Made by a program: the position numbers and the translations under genes. Below are positions 24,577-38,001 of a stretch of 64,000 nucleotides of DNA, in pieces. The DNA comes from Cylindrodendrum hubeiense (taxonomy: Eukaryota; Ascomycota; Sordariomycetes; Hypocreales; Nectriaceae). Below the pieces are notes generated by a model. That model did not search any database. It saw only the letters and a list, made by a program, of their open reading frames with translations, and was not told where the DNA came from. The stretch lies in the NCBI GenBank assembly GCA_014621425.1, contig JAANBB010000208.1, positions 1 to 64,000 on the forward strand, given 5' to 3'. Each line of letters opens with the position of its first letter. The stretch's first letter is position 1.

Positions 24577-27500
24577 ATGTACGGCTCAGGAAACGGCGCC
24601 CAGACGGGCATTTCCACCCCCAGATCAAACTCCTCGCTGCGACCTTTGACTCTGTCTCACGGCTCTCTCGAGACCTCCTTCCTCATCCCCACAAACCTCC
24701 ATTTCCACGCCTCGGAGTTGAAAGACCAGTTCGTCGCGACCCTACCCGCCGCCACCGACGAGCTTGCTCAGGATGACGAGCCCTCATCCGTCCCCGAACT
24801 CGTAGCGAGATACCTGGGTCTCATCGCACACCATGTCGATGAGGGTGAGGATGATGAGCAAGGCTCCTACGAGGAGGTGCTGAAGCTTGTCCTCATTGAG
24901 TTTGAGCGAACTTTCCTCCGTGGCAATGAGGCACATGCCGTTGCTGCTACCCTCCCCGGTATCGAGGCTAAGAAGCTCGAGTTCATCCGCAGCTACTACA
25001 CTGCTCGCTCCGTGTGCAACCGGCCCATCAAGCCCCACGCCTCCGCCCTCTTCCGAGCTGCTGAGGATGCCTCCGCCGAGATCTACACCATCTTCGGTGG
25101 CCAGGGCAACATCGAGGAGTACTTCGAGGAGCTCCGTGAGATCCACAAGACCTACTCGAGCTTCATCGGTGATCTCATCACCTCCTCCGCCGAGATTCTT
25201 CAGACCCTGTCCAAGAACCCGAGCGCGGAGAAGATGTTCCCCAAGGGCCTCGATGTCATGAACTGGCTCCACAACGCCGAGGCCACTCCCGACCTCGACT
25301 ACCTGATCTCTGCGCCAATCAGTTTCCCCTTGATTGGACTCGTCCAGCTCGCCCACTACGAGGTGACATGCAGAGTTCTTGGAGTCCACCCCGGAATGCT
25401 GCGTGAGAGGATCACCGGTACCACTGGACACTCCCAGGGTATTGTCATGGCTGCTGCCACTGCTGCCGCTGACTCCTGGGATTCGTGGCGCGAGATCACC
25501 ACATCGGTCCTTACCATGCTTTTCTGGATCGGAACCCGCAGCCAGCAGGCTTTCCCCATCACCTCCATGACTCCTACCATGCTCCGGGAGTCTCTGGACA
25601 ACGGAGAGGGCTCCCCCACTCCTATGCTTAGCATCCGTGATCTCTCCCAGGCTGAGGTCCAGAAGCATATCGATGCCACCAACCAGTACCTCCCCGCCGA
25701 CCGTCACATCGGCGTCTCCCTCATCAACAGCCCCCGAAACCTGGTTGTTACCGGTCCCCCGAGCTCGCTGTATGGTCTCAACTCCCAGCTCCGAAAGATC
25801 AAGGCTCCCACCGGTCTGGACCAGAACCGAATCCCCTATACCGATCGAAAGGTTCGCTTCGTCAACCGATTCCTCCCCATCACCGCCCCTTTCCACAGCC
25901 AGTACCTCTCCGAGGCCACTGCAATGATCGATGAGGATCTGAAGGATATCATCATTGATTCTAGCTCCCTGGGAATCGCCGTTTTCGATACCAACACCGG
26001 CAAGGATCTCCGCGAGGTCAAGGGAAACATCGTTCCTTTCTTGACTCGCCTGATCACCCGCGATCCCGTGAACTGGGAGAAGGCTACTGTCTTCCCCGAG
26101 GCCACCCACATCCTGGACTTCGGCCCTGGAGGCATCTCCGGTCTTGGTGTCCTGACCAGCCGCAACAAGGAGGGAAGTGGCGTTCGCGTCATCCTTGCCG
26201 GATCTGTTGATGGATCTATGACCGAAGTTGGCTACAAGCCTGAGATTTTTGATCGGGATGAGGAACATGCTGTCAAGTACGCCATTGACTGGGTTAAGGA
26301 GTTTGGCCCTAGGCTAGTAACCACCAAGGGAGGTCGCACCTATCTTGATACTAAGATGAGTCGACTCCTTGGTCTCCCCCCAATTGTCGTTGCTGGTATG
26401 ACTCCTGCCACTGTCCCCTGGGACTTTGTCGCGGCTACCATGAAGGCTGGATACCACATCGAGCTTGCTGGAGGTGGATACTTCATTGGTCCTATGATGA
26501 CCGAAGCCATCAAGAAGATTGAGAAGGCCATCCCTGCTGGTCGCGGTATCTCAGTCAACCTGATCTACGTGAACCCCCGAGCCATGTCTTGGCAGATTCC
26601 TTTGATCGGCAAGCTTCGCGCCGAGGGTGTCCCTATCGAGGGTCTTACCATTGGTGCTGGTGTCCCCTCTATCGAGGTTGCGAACGAGTACATTGAGACT
26701 CTTGGCCTCAAGCACATCTCCTTCAAGCCTGGTTCCGTTGATGCTATCCAGTCCGTCGTCAACATTGCCAAGGCCAACCCCACTTTCCCCGTCATTCTTC
26801 AATGGACTGGTGGTCGTGGTGGTGGTCACCACTCTTTCGAGGATTTCCACCAGCCTATCTTCCAGATGTATGGCCGCATTCGACGACAGGAGAACATCAT
26901 CTTGGTCGCTGGCAGTGGCTTTGGTGGTGCTGATGATACCTACCCCTACCTCACTGGTCAGTGGGCTAAGAAGTACGGTTACCCTCCCATGCCTTTCGAT
27001 GGCTGCTTGTTCGGTAGCCGCATGATGGTTGCCAAGGAGGCCCACACCAGCAAGGCTGCCAAGGAGGCCATCGTCCAGGCTCCTGGTCTCGAGGATGGTG
27101 AGTGGGAGCAGACTTACAAGGGCCCCGCTGGTGGTGTCATTACTGTTCGTTCCGAAATGGGCGAGCCCATCCACAAGCTTGCCACCCGCGGTGTCAAGTT
27201 CTGGGCCGAGATGGACAAGAAGATCTTTACCATTCCCAAGGAGAAGAGGGTCGCAGAGCTCAACAAGCAGAAGGATTACATCATCAAGAAGCTTAACGAT
27301 GACTGCCAGAAGGTTTGGTTCGGCCGCAACAAGGCTGGCCAGGCCGTTGACCTTGACGAGATGACTTACGCTGAGGTTCTGCACCGCTGCGTCGAGCTAC
27401 TTTACGTCAAGCACCAGTCTCGCTGGATCGATCGCTCGTACATTGTCTTCACTGGTGACTACATCCACCGTCTTGAGGAGCGTTTCACCTCTGTTTCTGG

Positions 27501-30500
27501 CAAGCCGTCGCTACTCCAGAGCTACGGCGACTTGAACGATCCCTTCAGTGTGGTTGAGCGTATCCTGGCCGCCTATCCCGAGGCCGAGAGCCAGATCATC
27601 AACGCTCAGGATGTTCAGCACTTCTTGATTATGACTATGCGCCCCACAATGAAGCCCGTCACCTTCATCCCCATCCTTGATGACAACTTTGAGTTCTACT
27701 TCAAGAAGGACTCTCTCTGGCAGTCTGAGGATCTCGATGCTGTTGTTGGCCAGGATGTTGGCCGTACCTGCATTCTTCAGGGTCCTACCGCCGCCAAGTT
27801 CTCTACCGTCATCGATCAGCCTATCAAGGAAATTCTTGATGGCATCCATGAGGGCCACATCTCCCTGCTGACCAAGGACTTGTACAACAGCAACAAGTCC
27901 ACTATCCCTGTCACCGAATACTTCGGTGGAAAGCTTGTGGATCTTGAGATCCCTCTGGACGTCGAGGGCCTCACTGTGAGCTATGATACCCACAAGAACA
28001 CCTACCGCCTCTCCTCGTCCGCTGCGGCCAACATGCCTGAGCTTGACTCCTGGCTGTCCCTCCTTGCGGGTCCTAACAGGAACTGGCGTCACGCTCTTCT
28101 CATGTCCGATGTTGTTGTTCAGGGGCAGAAGTTCCAGACGAACCCAATCCGTCGCATCTTCGCCCCTACGCGCGGGCTCTTCGTCGAGATTCAGTACCCC
28201 AACGACCCTGCTAAGACTGTCATTGTGGTCCGTGAGCAACCCCGCCACAACCAGTACGTTGATGCGATTGAAGTCAAGTTGGTTGGCGAGAACGAAATTC
28301 TGGTCAACATGATCAAGGAGACGACGGCCCTCGGAAAGCCCGCCGCCCTTCCCCTGAAGTTCACCTACCACCCCGAGGCCGGCTACTCTCCCATCCGTGA
28401 GGTCATGGAGGGTCGCAACGACCGCATCAAGGAGTTCTACTGGAAGGCGTGGTTCGGTAACGAGCCTGTCGACCTAGATGCCGATGTTACCAGCGAGTTC
28501 GATGGTGGCAAGACTGTCATTACCGGCGAGGCTATCAACGACTTTGTTCACGCTGTTGGCAACCACGGCGAGGCTTTCGTAGACCGACCTGGCAAGACTG
28601 TTTTTGCCCCCATGGACTTCGCCATCGTCATCGGATGGAAGGCTATCACCAAGCCTATCTTCCCTCGCACCATTGACGGTGACCTGCTGAAGCTTGTCCA
28701 TCTTTCCAACCAGTTCCGCATGATCCCTGGTGCGGAGCCTCTGAAGAAGGGTGATGAGGTCTCAACCACCGCCCAGGTTAACGCTGTCATCAACCAGGAG
28801 GCTGGCAAGATGGTGGAGGTCTGCGGAACCCTTGTCCGTGACGGTGAGCCCGTGATGGAGGTCACTTCTCAGTTCCTCTACCGCGGTGCCTACACCGACT
28901 TCGAGAACACCTTCCAGCGCAAGGTTGAGACTCCCATGCAGGTGCACCTTGCTACGACCAAGGACGTTGCCGTCCTGCGCTCTAAGCAGTGGTTCTCGGT
29001 TGACGAGCTCCCTAGAGATATTGAGCTCCTAGGCCAGACCCTGACCTTCCGCCTCCAGAGTCTGATGCGCTTCAAGAACAAGGACGTCTTCTCCAGTGTC
29101 GAGACCCGAGGACAGGTCTTGCTCGAGCTTCCCACCAAGGAGGTCATCCAGGTTGCCAGCGTCGACTACGAGGCCGGCGAGTCTCACGGAAACCCCGTTA
29201 TTGACTACTTGGAGCGAAATGGTTCCCCCATTGACCAGCCCATCAACTTTGAGAACCCCATCCCTCTCAGCGGAAAGGCCCCTCTGCAGCTTCGTGCTCC
29301 TGCCTCCAACGAGAACTACGCTCGTGTGTCTGGCGATTTCAACCCCATTCACGTGTCTCGCGTCTTCTCCACCTACGCCAACCTGCCTGGCACCATCACT
29401 CACGGCATGTACTCTAGCGCTGCCGTCCGAAGTCTGGTTGAGACCTGGGCTGCTGAGAACAACATTGGTCGTGTCCGCAGCTTCCACGCCTCTCTGGTTG
29501 GCATGGTCCTGCCTAATGACGACATTGAGGTCAAGCTTCAGCACGTTGGCATGGTTTCTGGTCGCAAGATTATCAACGTCGAGGTTCGCAACAAGGAGAC
29601 CGAGGACAAGGTTATGGAGGGTACTGCCGAAGTTGAGCAGCCCGCCACTGCCTACGTTTTCACCGGCCAGGGCTCCCAGGAGCAGGGCATGGGCATGGAG
29701 TTGTACGGAAGCAGCCCTGTGGCTAAGGAGGTCTGGGATCGAGCTGACAAGTACCTCCTTGACAACTATGGTAAGTCTATCCGATTTCATCTGATATGTC
29801 TCTGTACTAACCGACTATTTAGGCTTCTCCATCACCAACATTGTCAAGAACAACCCCAAGGAGCTCACTATCCACTTCGGTGGCCCCCGTGGTAAGGCTA
29901 TCCGCCAGAACTACATTGCGATGACTTTCGAGACCGTCGCTACGGATGGCTCCATCAAGTCGGAGAAGATCTTCAAGGAGATTGACGAGACCACTACCTC
30001 GTACACCTACCGCTCCCCCACTGGTCTTCTGTCAGCGACCCAGTTCACCCAGCCCGCCCTTACTCTTATGGAGAAGGCAAGCTTCGAGGACATGAAGTCC
30101 AAGGGTCTTGTTCCCCTCAACAGCACCTTCGCTGGTCACTCCCTTGGTGAATACTCGGCCCTGGCTGCCCTTGCCGAGGTCATGCCCATCGAGAGCTTGG
30201 TATCCGTCGTGTTCTACCGTGGTCTCACCATGCAGGTCGCCGTCGAGCGAGATGCTGCTGGCCGCTCAAACTATTCTATGTGCGCCGTCAACCCTAGCCG
30301 CATCAGCAAGACTTTCAACGAGGCTGCCCTCCAGTTCGTCGTTGACAAGATTGCTGAGGAGACTGGCTGGCTTCTGGAGATTGTCAACTACAACATCGCC
30401 AACATGCAGTACGTCTGCGCTGGTGACCTCCGCGCCCTCGACACCCTCGCCGGTGTCACCAACTTCCTCAAGGTGCAGAAGGTGGACTTTGAGGAGATGA

Positions 30501-30943
30501 AGTCTAACCTCGAGGAGGCTAAGGGACACCTTAGCGAGATCATTCGTGGATGTGCCGAGAAGACGCTGAGCAAGCCCGTTCCTATTGAGCTGGAGCGTGG
30601 GTTTGCTACGATTCCTCTCCGAGGCATTGACGTGCCATTCCACTCTACCTTCCTGCGGTCGGGCGTTAAGCCCTTCCGATCCTTCCTGCTTAAGAAGATC
30701 AACAAGACTTCGATTGATCCCTCTAAGCTGGTCGGAAAGTACATCCCCAACGTGACGGCCAAGCCGTTTGCGCTGACCAAGGAGTACTTTGAGGATGTGT
30801 ACAAGCTGACCAACTCGCCCAAGATTGGTGCGGTGCTGGCCAACTGGGAGAAGTATGTTCAGGACGAGGCTGCTACCAACGGTGCGGATGCCAGCGACAG
30901 CGGCTCCAACCTGGAGTATGATGGCCCCGGTGCCGCTGCCTAA
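24577..30943 (+). CDS. FAS1: Fatty acid synthase subunit beta (type I)
   Basis: Beta chain of the fungal fatty acid synthase, carrying acetyl transferase, enoyl reductase, dehydratase and malonyl/palmitoyl transferase activities. Two exons, 24577-29770 and 29823-30943 (intron GTAAGT ... CTAAC ... TTTAG), give 2104 aa, the normal length. Landmarks in order: acetyl transferase nucleophile Ser286 in GHSQG; the FMN-dependent enoyl reductase segment [13 protein letters not shown] near residue 607; the hot-dog dehydratase motif [10 protein letters not shown] near 1585; and the malonyl/palmitoyl transferase Ser1838 in GHSLGEYSA. No frame breaks. It is paired with FAS2 through a common upstream region, consistent with the equal subunit stoichiometry of the complex. 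No polyketide synthase lies nearby, so this is the primary-metabolism pair and not a dedicated hexanoate synthase. Confidence 0.98.
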
Positions 30944-31993
30944 GGGTGGAAAATGAATGGAGAAGGAATGATGATGACGGAGGCTAAAGATTCCCGAATT
31001 GTATTGTTTTGTTATGGAAGCATATAACGATGTATTCTGTAGTAGAGAGGCGTTTGCTATCATTGCGCTGTTAGATTTTAGAAACTTGAATGACTTATTT
31101 AAACTTCACGATGGGTGTTTGTGAGAGCACTGTGAACTGAATGTGAACTGAATGTGACTTTGGCATTCGGATTTGAGACCAACTGTGCCGATGCGGGCGA
31201 AACGAAAGACACAATGAATGCACTGGTTATCACTGGTTACCACTGGTTATCACAACGAGTCTGGCCGCCACTGGAGGTATCTTTTTTGTCCCAGCTTGGG
31301 CATTTGGCCGGCGGCGGTGGCGGAGGCGGGGAAGATAGGCGTAGTCAGTCAGTCTCTCCTCCGAAGGCACAGTCAGTCGGCTGCCGGCGACGGCCGGGGC
31401 CATGCTGGAGCGGGGATGGAGTCGGAGACGGCCTATCAGCCTTGGCTCGTTGTACCTGGTAACACTCATTAGCTGTGTCTGTACGTAACAGCAGTACATT
31501 GCAGAGGCCATTTGCCAGTCGATTCCGTGTCGATACCGCCGTGCCAGTACCGCCGTGTCTGTTTTACCTCTGCTCCGACGCCCGCGGCCGAGCTGCTCAC
31601 GGCCGAAGCGACTACCCGCCATCCTCTACCCACCAGATCCCAGGAGCCTCTTTGGTTGGCTGGGAGCAATTGCGGCGCGCACCGCATCGAGACTACAAAG
31701 AGGCCGGCCATCTCATCTCGACTTCTTATATTTCCTGCCCCGCCGTCCAGTTTCTGTTCTGCTCGTACTTCCGACTCTTTTGGCTCCGACTCTCTTGGCC
31801 CCGACTTTCTTGGCTTCTGCGACCCTTTCCACTTCCGTCTGGCTGGGATAGACATTACCTCATCACCGCCCAAGTTGCCACTTGTCCGGCACCTGTTATA
31901 CCAAACAACAACTCAACACCAAACACCACACAAACCGCCCTTCAGAAACCGACGCTCAACACCTTCCCACCAACTGGCGCGCCTGACGTAAAC
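30944..31993. other. Intergenic, FAS1 3' end to guanine deaminase
   Basis: About 1 kb. It holds the FAS1 3' UTR, a 10-bp tandem repeat (31221-31250) and the deaminase promoter, whose last 250 bp are pyrimidine-rich. No gene seen. Confidence 0.45.
31221..31250. repeat. 10-bp tandem repeat, 3 copies (CACTGGTTAY)
   Basis: Three consecutive units CACTGGTTAT, CACTGGTTAC and CACTGGTTAT in non-coding DNA. Confidence 0.95.
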
Positions 31994-33467
31994 ATGCCCG
32001 GCTTACGGAAACAAATATTTCTGGGGACCTTCATCTCCTCCAAGAGCCGCCAGGAGCTGCAGTACCTCCATGACGCAGCCGTGTGCGTCGACAGCCATGG
32101 CAAGATTGTAAAGGTGGATGTGGATTGCACGAGCGCCGAGCTCATCGATGACCGATTGCTAAACAAGCTGGGTTGGGAGAAAAGCGAGGTGGACGTCCAT
32201 GTGGCTAAGCCGGGACAATTCTTCTTCCCAGGCTTTATCGGTGAGTTTGGTTATTCATGGGCCTTGAACTGAACCAAGACTGACAATGCATCAAGACTCA
32301 CATGTGCATGCGCCTCAGTATCCCAATGTAGGGATATTTGGCAAGACAACGCTCCTGGATTGGTTAGAGAAATACACATTCCCACTAGAGTCGAGCCTGA
32401 AGGATCTGGCCAAGGCACGCCGGGTGTATACGGCCTGTATCCGGCGTACCCTCGCCAACGGCACCACAACGGCAGCCTACTACGCAACGATTGACGTAGA
32501 TGCCACAAACCTCCTGGCGGACCTCTGCCTGTCTCTGGGGCAGCGTGCGCTTGTCGGGCGAGTGTGCATGGACAACCAGGACATATGCCTCGACTACTAC
32601 CGTGACGAGAGTGCCGAAGCAAGCCTGGAAAAGACGCTGCAGACCATCCAGCATGTTCGGGATATTGATCCTAGTTTCGAGCTGGTATCCCCAATCTTGA
32701 CACCGCGTTTTGCGCCGTCCTGTACTAGCGAGTCCATGAGAGGCCTGGCCAAGATCCAGCGGGACATGGACCTTCCGGTTCAAACCCACATCTCAGAGAA
32801 CAAGGGCGAAATTGCCCTGGTGGCAAAGATGTACCCGGAATCAAGCTCCTACGCCGCTGTGTACGATGACCATGGGCTGCTGACGCCACGAACGATCTTA
32901 GCACACGCCGTGCACATAAGCGAGGACGAGGCAAGGCTCATCGCAAAGAGAAAATCCAAAGTAGCTCACTGCCCGTGCAGCAACAGCGTGTTGACAAGCG
33001 GTGCTGCGCGAGTGCGATGGATGTGGGACCGAGATATCACAGTGGGCCTCGGGACGGATATGGGCGCCGGGTACAGCCCGTCGATTCTGGAGGCAGCGCG
33101 GCAGACGGCGCTGGTGAGCCGGCATGTGGCAATGGGCATCGACGAAGCGGACCCGGAACACGAGCGGAGCAAGTTGACCATCGAGGAGGCGTTGTATCTG
33201 GGAACCCGGGGCGGAGCGGCGGTCGTGGGACTGGAGGGCCGAGTTGGTGGATTTGAGGAGGGGATGGAGTGGGATGTGCAACTGATTGGACTGGGGGACG
33301 TGAATGAGGAAGGATTCCCAGCTGATATCGATGTCGATGGAGGGAATGTGGATATGTTTGGTTGGGAGAGCTGGGAGGAGAGGATCGCCAAGTGGGTGTA
33401 TAATGGGGATGACCGAAACACCAAGAAGGTCTGGGTCAAGGGGCGGCTTGTTCATTCACGAAGATGA
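31994..33467 (+). CDS. Guanine deaminase
   Basis: Hydrolyses guanine to xanthine and ammonia in purine salvage and catabolism; a cytosolic zinc enzyme of the amidohydrolase superfamily. Exons 31994-32240 and 32296-33467 give 472 aa. The intron sits at the entrance of the first metal motif and splicing yields PGFIDSHVHAPQYPN, with the zinc-binding H85-x-H87. Later landmarks are the family motif RTLANGTTTAAYY, THISEN, ILAHAVH, AHCPCSNS and GLGTDMGAG, which supply the remaining metal and substrate ligands. The intron ends in CAAG, an acceptable but weaker acceptor, with CTGAC upstream. Length and motif order fit eukaryotic guanine deaminases (GUD1/GDA type) rather than atrazine-type hydrolases. 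Confidence 0.93.
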
Positions 33468-36400
33468 AGGTGAGATGTGTTCGGAATGAATCTATGAAGA
33501 TGGAGCGACGCAAAGGGTTGGGGGAATGAGTGAAGTGAGTACATCTGTAGTGTGTCATGGAGGCGTCACTCTCACGAGCTTAGATGCGACATGGGAGAAG
33601 GGGATGGGAACCGGGCTGAGAAGCTACAATGGCCCCCAACATAGCTGAGGGACAATAAATGAATGAATGAATACATGTATGTGAGCGGTAGGCTCCGGTC
33701 CAATGAAAGGCGCCAATTCTAATTGCATGACGCTGTCGGTAAAGAACAAAGACAAAGTATTGCATCCAAAACCCCACCGATGCCATACGTGGCTTCCACA
33801 ATGAACAGGCCAAACTCAAATAAGATAGTTTTAGACAGATTGACCTCTATTTGGCTTAATAGTGTCAAAAAGAACGGCCTCATACTGTCATTGTTTGCTG
33901 AATGGACTTCTGGCTGCTGTATGGTGGCTGTAAGTTGAACGGGGCTGAGCTGAAGAGATTGTCTAACTATAGAGGGAGATTTGGAGGACATGATTGGATC
34001 ACGGTTCACGGTGAGAAGACGCCGGGTGAGTGATGGATGCCGGGTGAGTGACAGATGCCGAGTGAGTGACATGTGAAGCTCAACATGAAGAATTGTTCAG
34101 TCAGTCTAAAGAGGCGTGGACTTGTCAGGTGAGGTGAGAGTGAGAAGTGGCTTGTTACCAGCTACGAACCCTAATGCTTCGCGTCCCGCCGGCACATGTG
34201 TGCCGAGAAGATGGGATGGTGGAGTGACTGGTCAAGGCCTAATTCGGCTCAAGCGAATCGACCGGGGCGCAGGCGAGGATAGGAACCAGGCTGGACGGCT
34301 TGGATCAAGGGCAAAATGGCCTGGAATGGAGACAAGGACGTTTTGGGGGGGTGGTCTGTTCTCAGAGAGAAGAAGCCTGGCTTTCAGCCCCGAGGCGCCA
34401 AGATGCGTGGCGCATTCATGGGTACCCGCCACGGCGTCCAGCTGGGCACTGAGGACCCCTGCAATGCACCCTGCAACCCTTGTACAGTGCAGTATCACAG
34501 GAGGAGGGCAGTAATTAGGGCATTAGACGGGCGTTTGAGGTGTCTCTGCATGTTTTAGCCTGGAGGGAAGATGGAGAGAGCCCAAACGAAAAAGAAAGAG
34601 AAGGAATTGAACAGGTAGAGTACAGATGCAGGGCAGAAGTCAATCGTAATAAGATAAAAACGAGGGCGCAAATAAGGAGATGATATGGCTGATGGCGGTG
34701 GAGGGCGTAAAGGCTCCTGCAGTAGGGCACGATTGCATTTTTGAAAAGGCGTTTTGCAGAGAGAAGGCGTTCTGCGGCGGGAGATCGATGCGGAGTACAG
34801 TACATTTACAGAGTAGGTACATACTCATCGATGCGCTCGCAAACTGTTTCAAAAATGAAGCAATCACATGGATCACCCACCCGCAGCGGAGATAACAGGG
34901 CCTGCCCCTCCACTGTGCTGAACAAGACGTCCTGCAGGCAGAGTGGGTGAAAGACTGCCCGTCTGACTTGACTGGCTGGGCTGGCGCTGCCAAGTATGAA
35001 GGACGGGTCTGTCGTGGTAGCGCTAGAGTGCGTTGGTCGGGTGTCATCACCTAAAAAAAACCCTCCATACACCACGGGCGAGCGAAGATCCTGTACAGAC
35101 TAATAAGGTACGGAGTAGATGGGGTGGTAACGCTTGGAAATTTCTGTTGGGGGCTGCACTGGACCTGTACATGGTACATACTATGTATATGCGTGCCGTA
35201 CTGTAAGTTAGGGGGAATGGTACCCGACTGAACTGACGGGGAAAGATACCGGCAGTGACGTGGGTGGGTGTGGTTGATGGATGGAGGGTTGGAGATGGTG
35301 GGTTGGAGCTCTGAGCTGAGAAGAGGGAGGGAACTCCCAGGCAGGGGGAGCTAGACTTTGGGCTGAGCTGAGCTGGGCTGGTCTGGATGGGACGCCTCAA
35401 GTCTGGTGCGCTGGATGAATGACTGAATGAGGACGACGAGATAGGTAGGGTCTGGCGGCGGTCTTTGTGGTTTAATCTTCGGCTGGGCGTCGGGTTGGTG
35501 CTGGATTCTTCGTATTGTGTAGTGTAGTGTCGTGTGTAGATGTATGACGCCCGGGGCATCATGTCGATGTCGATGTCTGATACTGACTAGGTAGGTACCC
35601 ACCAACCTAACCTACCTCAGGTACTACAATACAGTACGTAAAGCACAGTAATGTCGGAGCAACAAAAAGTAAGGCAAGTGCCGTAAATTAATTGCTACCC
35701 GTCCAGTGCTATGCAGCCAGCCACGCGCCCTGAGTCCTTCCCCTGGCTCTTTGTTTTTACACCAGCGGCATCCGCGCCTGAGGTATCCAGTCACACTCAT
35801 TCCACGAGCCTACCGTCAACTCCAACGACGCACTGCCCGCAACTATTCTTGCACTGGACAGCACTCACCGACTGTTGTTCCCGCAACGACTGCACACCAG
35901 CAAGCATCATGGGATGCAAAACCACCATTCTAGTCGGAACCCCATCTTCAGCTGCACAGCCTTCGTGGTGCTGCCAGCGCCCGCTAAACCCTACCCACGA
36001 CCCTTGAGACAGCCACGGCAATGGGCCTAATCACGTCCCGGGCGAATCCACCCTGTCCGCCCATTCCACGCCCAGCCAAGGACAACCTCAAAGCCCAAAG
36101 CCTGTCCGCCTGCCCACGAGGCCCAGCCTCGCTCGCCGGCTGCCCAATGGCGGCGCCTGGTTGCCCTGACGGCGTGGGTCGGCTTCAACCCTCCCCCCGA
36201 CCCGCTGCACGGGGCTGCACGCCGAGGGGCTAGTGGAGAGATCCCTAACGGCACATTGGCTGCTGGCACCCAGATGGGCGAGCGTTTCCTCTCAGCCCTG
36301 TGTGCTGGCTGCTTCGCGCTAGCCGTGGGATGTGGGACCTTCCGAGCACACTGTGTATCGTCTAAGCCAACGGCTATTACAGAGAGCACGCAGCACGGAT

Positions 36401-36939
36401 TGCAGGCCCTAGGCAAGGGCGCGTGGTCGAGATCTCAGCCCATGGCCGTCCATGTCCACCCATGCCCATCCATGACCACTCTCCGCCGCTGTGCTGTGCC
36501 GAGAGACCCAGAGGCTAGAGCAGAGACGAAGATTACATTGGGGAGCGCCATGCGGATCGACTACTACTATTCGTGCAGGGGGTCCCAACCAAGAAGTCCT
36601 AGCTAAGAGTATGGCTTGAGCCTTGACCTTGAGGTCGCCAGATCCATAAGAGGACCCCTTCCCCCCGGCGCTTGGACAGACCAGACGGCAACCGGTTACG
36701 ACAAGGCAGACAAGTCCTCCTTCTCTCATTGACTGATACATTGACTGATAAGAGAAACGGTTCGTGCCTCACCTCCCCACACCTGAAGGTTGACTGGAGC
36801 ATATAAACTAACTTGGTATCCCCCACCAGGTTTCGCTTCTCCATTTCCGATTCTAATTCTGATTCCATTTCTGATCACATCTCTATTCACTCTCTGAATA
36901 CCCGTCCATCCTCGACAGCATCCACTTACAACACTCACC
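33468..36939. other. Long intergenic region, 3.5 kb
   Basis: No supported coding exon, tRNA or transposon on either strand. It includes an 18-bp tandem repeat (34021-34074). The last few hundred bases form the probable promoter and leader of the MARVEL-like gene. Confidence 0.45.
34021..34074. repeat. 18-bp tandem repeat, 3 copies
   Basis: Units GCCGGGTGAGTGATGGAT, GCCGGGTGAGTGACAGAT and GCCGAGTGAGTGACATGT follow one another directly; the GTGAGTGA core is kept in the first two and GTGAGTGAC-like in all three. Confidence 0.9.
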
Positions 36940-37650
36940 ATGTCCACCACCACCACTGGCACTCAAGGCCTTACGGCCACCGGCGTCCCTCCCCTGCCGT
37001 TCTTCCTCACCATCATCCGCGGTGTCATTCTCGCCTTCTCCCTCGGCGCCCTGATCGCCGCTGCCTACAACCTTTCGCTTTTCAGCGGCTTTCTTGTTGG
37101 CTACTCTGGCCCTGCTGGCTTCATCATCTTCGATGTAAGTCGCACCCTCGCACTTGAGACCTATGCACACATAGAGACTGACATTTTAGTAGGCCATCTT
37201 CACCTTCATCATCGTCGGTGGTATGCTGGTTTCCGAGTTCTTCGCCCCCCAGCTTTACATCCGCATTGCCTTCATCGGTGCCCTCATTCTCGATGCCATC
37301 TTCTGGCTCTCTGCCTGGGCTTGGGCCGCCTCGGTCGCCGCATCCTTCTTCTCCTACTTCGATGGTTTCTACGGCCACAACAACACCATCGACGCCTATG
37401 GCGGATCTATGGCTGCTTGCGCCGCTCTCGGTGCTGTCATTTGGTAAGTCTTATTGACATGAATACGTTTAAGTGAGTTTCGGAGCTAATCGATTCGCGC
37501 AGGGTTTTGGTCATCGTCACCATCGTCTTCTTCGTTAAGGCCTGCATGGCTTCCCCTCAAAGCCAGACCTTCGCTCCCCGAACCGAGAACCAGGCTGAGT
37601 TGGGCGAGAGCAAGCCCGAGGGTCATGTTCTTCCTCCTCCCCAGCAGTAA
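36940..37650 (+). CDS. Four-helix membrane protein, MARVEL-like
   Basis: Exons 36940-37134, 37193-37443 and 37503-37650 give 197 aa. Four hydrophobic segments are visible: PLPFFLTIIRGVILAFSLGA, then FLVGYSGPAGFIIFD running into the AIFTFIIVGG segment, then IRIAFIGALILDAIFWLSAW, and a last one around LGAVIWVLVIVTIVFFV. Both ends are hydrophilic. The layout (short N tail, four helices, acidic/Pro C tail ending HVLPPPQQ) is that of fungal MARVEL-domain proteins, which organise membrane domains. The extended loop SYFDGFYGHNNTIDAYGG between helices 3 and 4 is also typical. Specific function unknown. The gene converges with the bZIP-like gene. Confidence 0.8.
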
Positions 37651-38001
37651 TTAAACCACCGTCATGTTTTCAAGGTGCAGTCTGTGACCAAAACTCCCCA
37701 AGGAGTATGCTACAAGAGAAGGATCTAAGTTGCTGGTTGGGTGCTATTTTGGTCCGTCGAGGATATGCCAAACACAAGAAACAATGGTGAAGCCTAATGA
37801 TAGCGCACATGGGCGCGTGTTGCTTTGGAAGACTTTACGGGGCGCATGCTGATAGTCCCTTTTTTTGATACCACTTTCAATTCTCATTCTCATTACAAAT
37901 GCTCCTGAATCCTAAAGTCTGGAACCCCGGCACTCGATGCATGATGTCTCCCTCCTAGCAAAGTCGCTGTCGCTTTGTCCTTTGTCCCGTAGCTAACGCC
38001 C
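37651..38001. other. Intergenic between convergent MARVEL-like and bZIP-like genes
   Basis: 351 bp holding both 3' UTRs; nothing else recognised. Confidence 0.4.

Noticed and set aside
24577..30943. Possibility that FAS1/FAS2 belong to a secondary-metabolite cluster, as in aflatoxin-type pathways
   Set aside because: No polyketide synthase or tailoring genes nearby, and both subunits have full primary-metabolism length and neighbours.
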